Of a stretch of 38,069 bases of DNA, positions 18,967-27,566 are shown piece after piece. A program made the translations under genes and the position numbers. The notes below the pieces were generated by a model that was not told the origin of the DNA, ran no database searches, and saw only the letters and a list, made by a program, of their open reading frames with translations. Positions within the stretch are counted from its first letter, which is position 1. Each line of letters starts with the position of its first letter. The DNA is from a virus: the IMG/VR virus record IMGVR_UViG_3300027771_001047, positions 1 through 38,069 of that record; one strand, written 5' to 3'.

Positions 18967-19399
18967 ATTTATCTCCAAATGCACTTGTTAAGTCTGAATG
19001 TAGTTTATTCATAATCTGTTCTTCGGTATATATGCCAATGTTGTCCCAGTCAACCATGCGCATCTTATCACCATCAACCATAATATTACTTAGCACCCAA
19101 TCAAAATGTGCATACGGAGATGTTTCTTTAATATTGTCTAAACAAAAATTATATACTTTTTTAATAAATTTAGGTGTGTGTTCAAATTTACTTGCAGGTG
19201 TGCCAAGTACTTTTTTAACATCAAGAAACTGACTAGTTTCCTCAGACCCCCAATTAATAACATATCCTGGTAAAATTTTATTCATAATAACTACGTGCTG
19301 TTCTAATCTTTCTGGTTCTACAGTAATCCAAACTTTACGAAACCTATCACTAAGTTCATAAACTTTTCTACCTTTTTCTTTATTTTCTTTAATTAACAT
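18947..19399 (-). CDS. Mini kinase of the APH/choline-kinase fold
   Basis: 150 residues. The catalytic loop HFDWVLSN (His98, Asp100, Asn105) and the metal motif VDWDN (Asp117, Asp119) match the HxDxxxxN...hDxD signature of aminoglycoside phosphotransferase and choline-kinase-like enzymes. Members are usually 250 or more residues; this one has a drastically shortened N-lobe (RKVYELSDRFRKVW) and no C-terminal helices after the DWD strand. It could phosphorylate a small molecule, sugar or lipid head group. It sits between a radical SAM gene (2-base gap) and a propeller gene. A phosphatase lies in the next operon. Confidence 0.75.
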   Translation of the reverse strand: MLIKENKEKGRKVYELSDRFRKVWITVEPERLEQHVVIMNKILPGYVINWGSEETSQFLDVKKVLGTPASKFEHTPKFIKKVYNFCLDNIKETSPYAHFDWVLSNIMVDGDKMRMVDWDNIGIYTEEQIMNKLHSDLTSAFGDKFDAAIL

Positions 19400-19401
19400 C
19401 T

Positions 19402-20478
19402 TTATGATAAGCCATATGCTGCCGCCACCTCCGGCAAATAGTCTTTAATATACATTCCGCGCCACTTATCTTGTTTTGTAATTTCTCTCACAAAGTGTTC
19501 AATAACTAAAGGATCAGCTGGATGATTAGCCCATCCATCAACATCAGGATGAATTCCGTGGAATTGGTCTTTTAAACTTTGCGGAGCATTTTTAACATGC
19601 AACCATTCTGGAAGAATTAATAAGTTATCGTAAAGTTTAAAGTTATTTTTTCTAGCATATTCTGTAATTTCGTCATAGTATAAAATATTAAGGAGACTAA
19701 TCGTTGGAGTAACATCTACTACCCTACAAAAATCTGCATACTTTTGTGCGTTGACTTCTATCTCGTTCCATTTACTTCCGTATCTAATGTAATCAATTTT
19801 ATCACTTGCAGCATCTAAACTAAGACTCATAATTACTACATCAAACCGCCGCAGAATCTTTTCAATCTTAGGGTTCCAAAGTGTGCCATTGGTATTAAAC
19901 CTAACTACAACCTTTGGATCAAGTCTATTTAAAAACTTGTCTAAGTGCTTAACCATCATAGGTTCGCCACCTGTTAGATAAACTTCTCTAATAGGCAAGT
20001 TATCAAATCTCTTCATAGTTTCTTCTGAAGCCCAATTAAAGTTTGGAATTTCCAATACTCCGTGCAATGGCTGGATACCTGCTTTTTTCATTTCAATAGC
20101 TTCTTCAGCTATACTACTACTGCTCATTTCCCAGCAACTAATGCATTTAAGGTTGCAGCTATTGCCAAACCTAATATCAAGATGACTTATACCAGGTCCA
20201 TAAAAGTTTCTAACGTATCTAGTACCATCGGGCTTTACCCTAGTACGCATACTATCAATACCTTGTTCTTCTTGTTTTTCACAGCGCACACAAGCCTCTG
20301 GCCAAATATCATTTTCCATTTGCTCAGTTACTTTTGAATGAAACTCCCCATCATACCATTCTTGCGGAGTGTGCGTATGAACTGTTTCTTTATTGTTACC
20401 TTCAAGACTAACGCAGCATAATCGATATTGTCCATCTGATCTTACGCATACTTGGTTGTCTAAATATTTACATCTCAC
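19402..20478 (-). CDS. Twitch-domain radical SAM protein
   Basis: 358 residues. Accessory cysteines at 3, 11, 21/22, 63 and 66 (CVRC); SAM cluster motif CNLKCISC at Cys108, Cys112 and Cys115; LTGGEPMM near residue 168; TNGT near residue 195. The cluster position is identical to that of the protein from 16590, so they are close paralogues. It starts at GTG 20478-20476, supported by GAGGAAG five bases upstream; the nearby ATG is immediately followed by a stop in its own frame. First gene of the minus-strand run. Confidence 0.9.
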   Translation of the reverse strand: MRCKYLDNQVCVRSDGQYRLCCVSLEGNNKETVHTHTPQEWYDGEFHSKVTEQMENDIWPEACVRCEKQEEQGIDSMRTRVKPDGTRYVRNFYGPGISHLDIRFGNSCNLKCISCWEMSSSSIAEEAIEMKKAGIQPLHGVLEIPNFNWASEETMKRFDNLPIREVYLTGGEPMMVKHLDKFLNRLDPKVVVRFNTNGTLWNPKIEKILRRFDVVIMSLSLDAASDKIDYIRYGSKWNEIEVNAQKYADFCRVVDVTPTISLLNILYYDEITEYARKNNFKLYDNLLILPEWLHVKNAPQSLKDQFHGIHPDVDGWANHPADPLVIEHFVREITKQDKWRGMYIKDYLPEVAAAYGLS

Positions 20479-20574
20479 GCAGGCTTCCTCACATTTTTAA
20501 AATCAATAATCTACATTCCATACTATTATTTACATAAGTATTAGAAAGACAACCACATACCTGAACGGATTAAT
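20479..20574. promoter_or_regulatory. Divergent intergenic region between two tailoring operons
   Basis: These 96 bases separate divergently read genes and must hold promoters for both. On the minus strand TGTAAATA (20527-20534) is one mismatch from the late box NATAAATA. On the plus strand I find no convincing -35/-10 pair and only a weak ribosome site before ATG 20575. No terminator-like hairpin is seen. Confidence 0.35.
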
Positions 20575-21291
20575 ATGATTGAAGAACATAAACAAATTCT
20601 AGAACAATACTGGCAACAACACGGTAAAGAACAAAATTATAAATATCCTGATATGTTTGATCCTAAATGGACTATAACAGAAAGCGGCTGGCCGTGGTTT
20701 AAATTAAGTTCCTTAGACGACCAACCTTGGAAAGAAATGCAAGCAGAAGCAGAAGTATTATTAGAACATTTCAAACCGCACAGAGAAGACTACGGACATG
20801 GCTGGTCAAGTCTAACATTACACGGATTGAATGATGACACTCAAAGTCTTAATCAGTACAGTGATAATAGAAAAGAAACATTAGATCAACTTAGCTGGAC
20901 TTGGGTGGCAGATAGTTGTCCAGTTACTAAAAAGTTTCTAACAGATGTTTGGCCTGCAGAGTATTTAAACCGTGTAAGATTTATGTTGTTAGAGCCTGGT
21001 GGTTATATTTTACCACATCAAGACAGGCCTAGTGATCAAAAACGATTAAGTATTTGCAATATTAGTCTCAACATGCCAGAAGGATGCGAAATGGTTATGA
21101 AAGATCAAGGTCGTATACCATTTAATGATAGCGGCTCTGCTATGCTAGTAGATATTTCAAACGAACATGCAGTATGGAATAGAAGTAATAAGCCTAGAAT
21201 ACATATGATTATACATTATGAGCTAGGAAGAAGATTGCGTGATTTTTTCTACGTACTAAGAAGTAGTTATTATACGAATAGAGAACAATGA
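20575..21291 (+). CDS. Aspartyl/asparaginyl beta-hydroxylase-like 2OG oxygenase
   Basis: 238 residues. The motif LLEPGGYILPHQDRP gives His148 and Asp150, SNEHAVWNRSNKPRIHM gives His198 and the 2-oxoglutarate Arg208. This order and the PGG...HxD/E...EHxxxN....R spacing are typical of the Asp/Asn beta-hydroxylase family. The first 40 residues are Gln- and Trp-rich and may bind a partner. It opens the plus-strand run after the divergent region and overlaps the next gene by ATGA. Confidence 0.85.
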   Translation: MIEEHKQILEQYWQQHGKEQNYKYPDMFDPKWTITESGWPWFKLSSLDDQPWKEMQAEAEVLLEHFKPHREDYGHGWSSLTLHGLNDDTQSLNQYSDNRKETLDQLSWTWVADSCPVTKKFLTDVWPAEYLNRVRFMLLEPGGYILPHQDRPSDQKRLSICNISLNMPEGCEMVMKDQGRIPFNDSGSAMLVDISNEHAVWNRSNKPRIHMIIHYELGRRLRDFFYVLRSSYYTNREQ

Positions 21292-22760
21292 GAGATTATA
21301 ACAGTATTTCCGAAGGCGAAAGATATTTTAATACTAGTCAGGTAGATATTCCTGTAGGTGTTGGTATGCTTGATATTAGTAGAGATATTCCTAATCACTT
21401 TGTGCGTGAGCGTTGCTTTAGTATGACATATTGGATGATTAATCAAAGCACAAAACAAGATATTTGCGAGTATAGAGGATTTAATCACAGTGTCAAAGAG
21501 TTATTGTTAGCTAGTAAACTAGCCGGCGATAAAGTTTGTATTATATTAGCACAAGGCATGATGGCACCTAGGCTTTATAAAATTATCAATAAGACTGCAA
21601 AATACTTTAGAGAAAATCCTAACTTTTTTGTAGTAGGACACATTATGGCCAAGCAAGGCAGATATCCCGGACTACACAGACAAATGCTTATAGTTAATAT
21701 AGAAACTTGGGAACGTCTTGGTAGTCCTGACTTTTTAGGACAAGGATTTTTCTGGGACAGAGCTCCTACATATCCTAACTTTAAATTAAGTGACGATACT
21801 ATGAGTGCAGATTATACTCCAGCATGGATTAAATCTGCTGAAGGAACACAGTCTTGTGACGTAGTTGAAGACGGGTCAAACTGGATAGCACTTGCACTTG
21901 ATAATAATATAACTATAGACAATCTTGATTTTGAGATGCGCGAGTGCAAGACATTTTTATATCCTTACGAAAATCCAGACTTACTAGAACGTGCCTGGAC
22001 AAATTTACAAGACGAGTCTTTATTAGATCAGATTGAAAACTTTACTCAACGTGCTTGGTTAAGAAAATTAGGCTATCAAGAGTTTATTGAAAAAGATAGA
22101 GTATATGCGTATAACACAGAACGCCTAAGTGGAGAAGGAGTGAGAGCATCCGCTCCTATAGACAGTATCTTTTCAGCAGCAGCAGGATTTAAAACTCTGG
22201 CACTATTACGAAACAACGGCTTTCATGAGAATACAATAGTTAACTATTATGATTGGTGTGACTCTAGTATTAATTTTAAAAAGCATTTGTTAGAAACATG
22301 GGACGGAGTTGACTTTGACAAGTGGTTACTAGAACACGACTTAGAGTATAATTTTTCTAGTACATACCGCGGCAACTATTCAGAATTTTGGAACAAAGAA
22401 GTTGAAAAAGAATTTGAAAGTGCAGAAAAATTCAAAGAGCTATGGGATAGATACAGAAAATTAGAACATAACTTTTTTGTTATTGACCTAGTTAATGAGC
22501 CTGAAAAGCTTATAGCAGAAATGAATAAACAAACCGGGGTTAAAGTATTATGGACTACTAATATTTGGCCAACTATGATGTTACATTGGAACGTAGACAT
22601 GGATACAATAGAACAAAAGTATTTAAAATTTGAATCAATATTGCCTAAGGATACAGTTCTTTACGGGCAAGATTATTTGGCAAATGATTTGAAAGATAGA
22701 ATAACCAACGGTAAAACAGAAACGCATCCTAGATTCAGTACTGTTTGGAAAAAGTTGTGA
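21288..22760 (+). CDS. Large protein of unknown function
   Basis: 490 residues, cytosolic in appearance, with no signal peptide, transmembrane helix or cysteine motif. Two parts can be guessed: an N-terminal half (about 1-240) with alternating strands and helices, including ILAQGMMAPRLY, FFVVGHIM and HRQMLIVN, and a C-terminal half (about 280-490) rich in Trp, Asp and Glu. The N-terminal part is loosely like a nucleotide-sugar-binding fold, but I see no clear DxD or P-loop. It is tightly coupled by 4-base overlaps to hydroxylase-like genes on both sides, so it may be the partner or substrate-carrier of those enzymes. Confidence 0.72.
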   Translation: MRDYNSISEGERYFNTSQVDIPVGVGMLDISRDIPNHFVRERCFSMTYWMINQSTKQDICEYRGFNHSVKELLLASKLAGDKVCIILAQGMMAPRLYKIINKTAKYFRENPNFFVVGHIMAKQGRYPGLHRQMLIVNIETWERLGSPDFLGQGFFWDRAPTYPNFKLSDDTMSADYTPAWIKSAEGTQSCDVVEDGSNWIALALDNNITIDNLDFEMRECKTFLYPYENPDLLERAWTNLQDESLLDQIENFTQRAWLRKLGYQEFIEKDRVYAYNTERLSGEGVRASAPIDSIFSAAAGFKTLALLRNNGFHENTIVNYYDWCDSSINFKKHLLETWDGVDFDKWLLEHDLEYNFSSTYRGNYSEFWNKEVEKEFESAEKFKELWDRYRKLEHNFFVIDLVNEPEKLIAEMNKQTGVKVLWTTNIWPTMMLHWNVDMDTIEQKYLKFESILPKDTVLYGQDYLANDLKDRITNGKTETHPRFSTVWKKL

Positions 22761-23398
22761 AACGATATATTGAAAAGCACGACGAAGCTAATCTTGGTTG
22801 GACAGTTAAAAAACTATTTAAAGTTGATATAGATAAGTTGCGCAATTGGTATAATGATTTAGAAAACAATTATAATGACTGGAAGTTTGTTATAGGTGAA
22901 CAGCATCATATATGGCAATTTCCTATTAGTGATCCTGAAGCAAAGACAGGACATCGTTTAATGGACGATACAGCATACTATACACTTTGCTGGAACAGTA
23001 ACGAAGTTGGTCCTAAGCCATTTGAACAAGGTTGTGCTAAACCAGAGTATCGAGATGATGACAACGATCAACTTAATCCAAGAGAATGTTTTAGTGGCTA
23101 TGCACTAGACGTTGTAAATAGTTTGCCTATGCGTAGTAAGAAATGGTTAGTAACAATTCATACGCCAGGAACTAAACTAATTACGCACCAAGATAGTCCG
23201 GATAAACTCCGTGTACATATTCCTATACACACTAATGCAGATAGTAATTGGTCTATTGCTGGTGAAGAATATCACATGGAGCCAGGGTGGGCATATATAG
23301 TTAACACAACTATTCCACATAGTGTAGAAAACAAAGGTACAACAGACAGGATACATTTATATGGAAAGGTTTGGACAGATGATTGCCGTAAGTTATAG
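22757..23398 (+). CDS. Asp/Asn-hydroxylase-like 2OG oxygenase, tandem copy 1
   Basis: 213 residues from GTG 22757, which overlaps the preceding stop as GTGA; a TTG start at 22745 is also open. Iron site: LITHQDSPDK (His144, Asp146), TTIPHSVEN (His188), with TDRIHLYG providing Arg198 for 2-oxoglutarate. The stretch between them, LRVHIPIHTN...WAYIVNT, recurs almost unchanged in the proteins from 23797 and 24345, so the three are tandem duplicates. Substrate unknown. Confidence 0.83.
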   Translation: MKRYIEKHDEANLGWTVKKLFKVDIDKLRNWYNDLENNYNDWKFVIGEQHHIWQFPISDPEAKTGHRLMDDTAYYTLCWNSNEVGPKPFEQGCAKPEYRDDDNDQLNPRECFSGYALDVVNSLPMRSKKWLVTIHTPGTKLITHQDSPDKLRVHIPIHTNADSNWSIAGEEYHMEPGWAYIVNTTIPHSVENKGTTDRIHLYGKVWTDDCRKL

Positions 23399-23807
23399 TA
23401 AAAAAGATTTTGTATCTAAAATGCAAAGCACACATATTACAGATAAAACAGTTGAAGATACTAATGACTATTATATTTGTATTGATTCAACTGGCGGTCC
23501 AAACAGTAATCCGTACTTTAATGAATTTCACCCCAATGTATTAAACTTATGTTTTGATGATGTTAGTAAGGATCAAACAAACTGGGGTGACGATATAAAA
23601 GACTACTACACGGCAGTTGCACCAACACTAACACAAATCCAACATATTTCATATTTCCTTAAAGATGCTTGCGGAACAATACATGTACATTGCATGAAGG
23701 GCGAATCACGTAGTAAAGCAGTTGCAGATTATGTAAACAACACTAGATTTGAACACGACGAGAAATATGCCTATACAATTATAAGGGACACATTAGATGA
23801 GCTTTGA
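23379..23807 (+). CDS. Cys-based protein tyrosine/dual-specificity phosphatase-like protein
   Basis: 142 residues. HVHCMKGESRSKA contains the HCX5RS phosphate-binding loop (Cys105, Arg111), and an acidic FDDVSKD about 45 residues before it could give the general acid. Size and motif fit a minimal dual-specificity or related phosphatase acting on phospho-protein, sugar or nucleotide. Start: GAAAGG at 23364-23369 lies 9 bases before ATG 23379; an upstream ATG at 23361 is also open. It interrupts the tandem hydroxylase-like genes, overlapping the first by about 20 bases and the second by 11. Confidence 0.8.
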   Translation: MIAVSYSKKDFVSKMQSTHITDKTVEDTNDYYICIDSTGGPNSNPYFNEFHPNVLNLCFDDVSKDQTNWGDDIKDYYTAVAPTLTQIQHISYFLKDACGTIHVHCMKGESRSKAVADYVNNTRFEHDEKYAYTIIRDTLDEL

Positions 23808-24348
23808 TATAAAAGAAGTTGACGTAGGTATTGAATATGATAATATTAGAACTTACTATAATAGTGTTCAATCAGACTTTAAACATTTGATGTTTACTAA
23901 TGTACAAGATACTGTTGGATCAGAAAAGCATAAAATTAATGGAGTATATGGTTGGGCGATACAAAGTAATTTAGAAGATCTTACTGTGCCTTGTCCGCCG
24001 TGGAATGTACACAAAGATGGTAGTGATAATTATAGAGATACTGAACTAGTATACGGTATAATTAAACAACTTAAAGCACGTTTTAGTGGAACACGACAGT
24101 TTAGTCTTAGCGGACATCCACCCGGAACTGAAATAGCACAGCATACTGATACTGATAAGTATCTTAAAATACATATTCCTATCCTCACAAATCCAGATGC
24201 ATGGTTTGTGTTTGGAGAAAACAAATACACTTTAAAAGTAGGTAAAGCATATATAATAAATACTACACGACTACATGGTACAATTAATAATGGCACCTCG
24301 GATAGAGTACATTTGTTTTTTAAAGTACCAGCGGAGGACTTTATATGA
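23797..24348 (+). CDS. Asp/Asn-hydroxylase-like 2OG oxygenase, tandem copy 2
   Basis: 183 residues, the shortest of the three copies. Iron site: IAQHTDTDK (His116, Asp118), TTRLHGTINN (His160), and SDRVHLFF (Arg170) for 2-oxoglutarate. HPPGTEI before the first His and LKIHIPILTN after it are family signatures shared with copies 1 and 3. The N-terminal 60 residues are reduced. It overlaps the phosphatase-like gene by 11 bases and copy 3 by ATGA. Confidence 0.83.
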   Translation: MSFDIKEVDVGIEYDNIRTYYNSVQSDFKHLMFTNVQDTVGSEKHKINGVYGWAIQSNLEDLTVPCPPWNVHKDGSDNYRDTELVYGIIKQLKARFSGTRQFSLSGHPPGTEIAQHTDTDKYLKIHIPILTNPDAWFVFGENKYTLKVGKAYIINTTRLHGTINNGTSDRVHLFFKVPAEDFI

Positions 24349-25073
24349 GATTATTAAAACCTAAAGATATAACAGACGTTGATGCATTGTTTGATAGCCT
24401 AGAATGGGATATGATTGAATTAGATTTTAGCATTGATAAAGATGACTTAGAATCTTATCATAAAGATCTACGATCACGTTTACAACATCTTTGTTTTAAT
24501 TTTAATTCTAAAGAATACTTACGTCCTGATATATACGAAAGATTTCAAAAAGAAAACGCTGTAGGAAACTATGTAGGAAACGTAGGTGGGTGGAGTGTTA
24601 GTTGGCCTGTAGAACGAGATATACCATGCCCAAGTAAAACACAAGCTAACGTTTCTAAGTACCCAGAATTACAAGACCTTGATGAAGAAAAGTTCTACTA
24701 CGATTGCGTACCAATGCAAGTTTACAAATTTGGTATTCTAAATAAAATGATAGAAACCTTGTCCTTACAAGCTTTAAGACAAATACTGATAGCACTACAC
24801 CCGCCGGGGCTAAAAGTTAACACACATACTGACGGAAAGACTAGAAAACTACATGTTCCATTTCATACTAATACTGATGCAGTTTTTACTTTTGGTAAAA
24901 ACAGAGAACGCAAATATCATATGGAATTGGGCAAAGGTTACATAATTAACACACTTGTACCCCATGGTACAGAGAATCCAGGAAACACAGATCGAGTACA
25001 TTTGTTATCCAGAGTTGACGATTCATTTATGCAACCGCTTTTATCGATAAACTGCAATATAGCAGATAAATAA
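24345..25073 (+). CDS. Asp/Asn-hydroxylase-like 2OG oxygenase, tandem copy 3
   Basis: 242 residues. HPPGLKVNTHTDGK gives His161 and Asp163, NTLVPHGTEN gives His207, and TDRVHLLS gives Arg217. LHVPFHTNTD and the GY-IINT strand match copies 1 and 2. The N-terminus is about 45 residues longer than in copy 2. The gene ends just before a late-type promoter that would start a separate transcript for the propeller-like gene at 25094. Confidence 0.83.
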   Translation: MRLLKPKDITDVDALFDSLEWDMIELDFSIDKDDLESYHKDLRSRLQHLCFNFNSKEYLRPDIYERFQKENAVGNYVGNVGGWSVSWPVERDIPCPSKTQANVSKYPELQDLDEEKFYYDCVPMQVYKFGILNKMIETLSLQALRQILIALHPPGLKVNTHTDGKTRKLHVPFHTNTDAVFTFGKNRERKYHMELGKGYIINTLVPHGTENPGNTDRVHLLSRVDDSFMQPLLSINCNIADK

Positions 25074-25087
25074 TATTAACAGAGGAG
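25065..25087 (+). promoter_or_regulatory. T4-type late promoter box and strong Shine-Dalgarno
   Basis: GATAAATA at 25065-25072 fits the late-promoter form NATAAATA and overlaps the last codons and stop of the upstream gene. AGAGGAGA follows at 25081-25087 in front of ATG 25094, the strongest ribosome site in this plus-strand region. Together they suggest that the next gene is expressed late and heavily. Confidence 0.55.
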
Positions 25088-25093
25088 ATACTC

Positions 25094-26341
25094 ATGAGCA
25101 ATACATATTTTACGCAGGTATTAGACGAACCATATCACTTAGGAAATGGCGAATTTTTATCAGTAATCACTAACGGTAAAGCACGTCACGAAGGCGAAGA
25201 AAGCCGTGATTTTAATAAAGACGCAGGCGCAAGAGCAGGTTTGCTTAGAGTAAACGCTGATGAAACTACATTTGTTGACTTCTTTGACAAAAGCGATAAC
25301 GGTGATAGATACCGTGGTATTGCAGTTGTAGGTAATACAGCATATGTAATGCGTACACAAAAAGATAAAGTAGACAGCACAATTAGAGTAGCGTCAATAG
25401 ATTTAACAACTAATGAAGTTACTATGATCGAAGAAAAAGGTGTAACAGTACACGGTTCAGAAACTCCTAAAACATTCTGTGGACACTTTAACTTTGGTAG
25501 ACCAATCACAGTTGGTACTAAAGTTATTTGGCCACCAGTTATGAGTGGAATGATTATTGTGTTTGATACTGTTGCTAATACATTTACTGTACATGAAACA
25601 GGAGAAAAGTTTGCTTCTATCCATAGTGTATATGTAGAATTATTAAACGAAGTTGTGTTTTTCCCATATGGTAAAACAACTGATATGTTGTTAACACTAG
25701 ACATGACAACAAACACTATTAAAACTCACACAGCACCAACTAAAGGTGCGTTCTATCATGTTAACACTAACGGCGACAAAGCAGTTGGCGCTCCACTAAT
25801 AATGGATGAAACTACAGAATTTAACTTCTGGGTATATGATGGCGTAGACGTAAAGTCAGTTGCTTATAATTCATCTAGTACAGACGATATGGGCGGCCAA
25901 ATGGGTTTCAAATACGGAACTATGAATGGCAGTACATTAGTAACACACACTTGCTGGGAAGGTTCGAAAGCATTTGTATCACTTAATTTAGATACACTTG
26001 CAATTGATAGCTTTGAAACTAATGAGTCATTAGGTAGTAAGCCAGTTATTAATAATGGCGATGTTTACTTGTTTCCGTCAATACAAAATCCAACCATGGT
26101 AAATCCAACCACTAAAGTTTTTAAAGTTGAAGGCATGCTATTAAAAGAAGTTATGGACTTAGGTACTGCAAATATTACTTCAGGGTCAATTAACGATACT
26201 GATAGTGTTACAATGTTAGCACCTTACAAGTTTGATCTTAGTGATGCAGGCTTAGGCGGTGACATGGCTATTGTAGATCTTGATGCTAAAACATCAAAAC
26301 TTCTTCCAGTTAATTTAAGCTTAGAAACTTACAATAGTTAA
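25094..26341 (+). CDS. Third beta-propeller-like protein, probably late and abundant
   Basis: 415 residues of beta-rich repeats: a conserved turn plus strand recurs as WPPVMSG...IIVFD, FFPYGKT...LTLDM, GAPLIMD...FWVYD and YLFPSIQ, related to the 'hxYxhPhGe' blades of the two minus-strand propeller genes but more diverged. Thr-, Asn- and Val-rich composition and a hand-checked line near 43% GC resemble highly expressed virion genes rather than the neighbouring enzymes. No signal peptide is visible. A late box and strong ribosome site support production during assembly. It may be a virion or fibre-associated protein, or the target of the adjacent modifying enzymes; function is not known. Confidence 0.75.
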   Translation: MSNTYFTQVLDEPYHLGNGEFLSVITNGKARHEGEESRDFNKDAGARAGLLRVNADETTFVDFFDKSDNGDRYRGIAVVGNTAYVMRTQKDKVDSTIRVASIDLTTNEVTMIEEKGVTVHGSETPKTFCGHFNFGRPITVGTKVIWPPVMSGMIIVFDTVANTFTVHETGEKFASIHSVYVELLNEVVFFPYGKTTDMLLTLDMTTNTIKTHTAPTKGAFYHVNTNGDKAVGAPLIMDETTEFNFWVYDGVDVKSVAYNSSSTDDMGGQMGFKYGTMNGSTLVTHTCWEGSKAFVSLNLDTLAIDSFETNESLGSKPVINNGDVYLFPSIQNPTMVNPTTKVFKVEGMLLKEVMDLGTANITSGSINDTDSVTMLAPYKFDLSDAGLGGDMAIVDLDAKTSKLLPVNLSLETYNS

Positions 26342-26345
26342 GCAT

Positions 26346-27566
26346 ATGCGTATCTGCATTATAGGTGGAGGTACAACAGGCTGGTGGTGTGCAGGCTACA
26401 TGGAAAAGTTTCTTCCTAATGCTGAAATTACCTTAATTGAATCTAGCACTATTCCTATTATAGGAGTAGGCGAATCTACACTTCCGATGATTAAAACGTT
26501 CTTTGATAAGATAGGCGTTGACGAATCTAAATGGATGCCTGAGTGTAATGCTATACACAAATACGGAAATGTAAAAACTAACTGGGATAAAGCAGACGGC
26601 GAACCTTTTGCTTTTACTTTTTGGTATAATGATAACGATACATTTTCTAAATGGTACAAAGACTACGAAGCAGGTAATAAAACAAAGCATCAAATTAATG
26701 ATGACTTGTATGATAAAGAAGCATGGCGAGCAGTTGCATATCATTTAGATGCTGAAAAGGCTGGACAGTTAATTAAAGATAATTGTAAAAATGTTATCCA
26801 TAAAATAGCAACACTAGATGAATTGCCTGAAGGCTATGACTTATACGTAGACTGTACAGGATTTCGTAGACAGTTTGTTAAAGATAAAACAGAAACAGTA
26901 TACGATCATCATTTAGTAGACCGTGCATGGGTATGTCCATTTGAACAAGATAAAGATATTTCACACTATACAGAATCAATTGCAAGAGAAAACGGCTGGC
27001 AGTTTGTTATTGACTTAACAAATAGAATAGGTACAGGTTATGTATTCTCAAGTCAGCATACAACAGAAGAAGAAGCACTAAAGAGCTTTAAAGAGTACAA
27101 TGCACATAGAACTCCGTTTATGGGTAAAGAGCCTAGATTACTTAAATGGAAGCCTAATATACTAACTAACCCATGGACGGATAATGTTGTTGCTGTAGGT
27201 CTTTCTAATGGATTTATTGATCCTTTAGAGTCTAATGCATTGTTTATGACGCAGTATAGTATTACTCTATTAGTTGATTGTATTAAAAGAAATGCAAAAC
27301 AAGGAGTGTATAATAGAAGTATGCGTAACTTGTGGAAGGAAAACAGCGACTATATTCTACATCATTACATGTTAAGTAAAAGAACAGATACTGATTTTTG
27401 GAAGTATTACAGTGAGTTTGATGTTACAAAAACTCTATGGGACAATTACACTAAACGTGGTAACAAGTATACTAATTTATATCCTGATGCTATATGGGCA
27501 ACACTAGGATTATATCACGATGAGTTCGAACACTACGAGCCTAAAGATTTAGCTCTTTCTTCATAA
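26346..27566 (+). CDS. Flavin-dependent tryptophan-halogenase-family protein with altered WxWxIP motif
   Basis: 406 residues versus roughly 500-540 for classical tryptophan halogenases. The FAD-binding GGGTTGWW lies at residues 7-14, GVGEST at 40-45, the position of the active-site Lys at Lys72 (IHKYGNVKTNW), DCTGFRRQF near 169, and GFIDPLES at 289-296. The WxWxIP signature that marks halogenases reads WQFVID (218-223), followed by the conserved GTGY. It may still halogenate, or may oxidise its substrate. Starts 5 bases after the propeller gene and ends overlapping a GNAT-like gene tail to tail. Confidence 0.85.
   Translation: MRICIIGGGTTGWWCAGYMEKFLPNAEITLIESSTIPIIGVGESTLPMIKTFFDKIGVDESKWMPECNAIHKYGNVKTNWDKADGEPFAFTFWYNDNDTFSKWYKDYEAGNKTKHQINDDLYDKEAWRAVAYHLDAEKAGQLIKDNCKNVIHKIATLDELPEGYDLYVDCTGFRRQFVKDKTETVYDHHLVDRAWVCPFEQDKDISHYTESIARENGWQFVIDLTNRIGTGYVFSSQHTTEEEALKSFKEYNAHRTPFMGKEPRLLKWKPNILTNPWTDNVVAVGLSNGFIDPLESNALFMTQYSITLLVDCIKRNAKQGVYNRSMRNLWKENSDYILHHYMLSKRTDTDFWKYYSEFDVTKTLWDNYTKRGNKYTNLYPDAIWATLGLYHDEFEHYEPKDLALSS

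Noticed and set aside
25186-25716. 176-residue minus-strand frame in the propeller-like gene
   Set aside because: Antisense shadow of a beta-rich, Thr/Val-rich gene with a strong late promoter and ribosome site on the other strand.
26396-26744. Minus-strand frames within the halogenase-family gene
   Set aside because: They lie opposite the conserved FAD-binding region and show no start signal.
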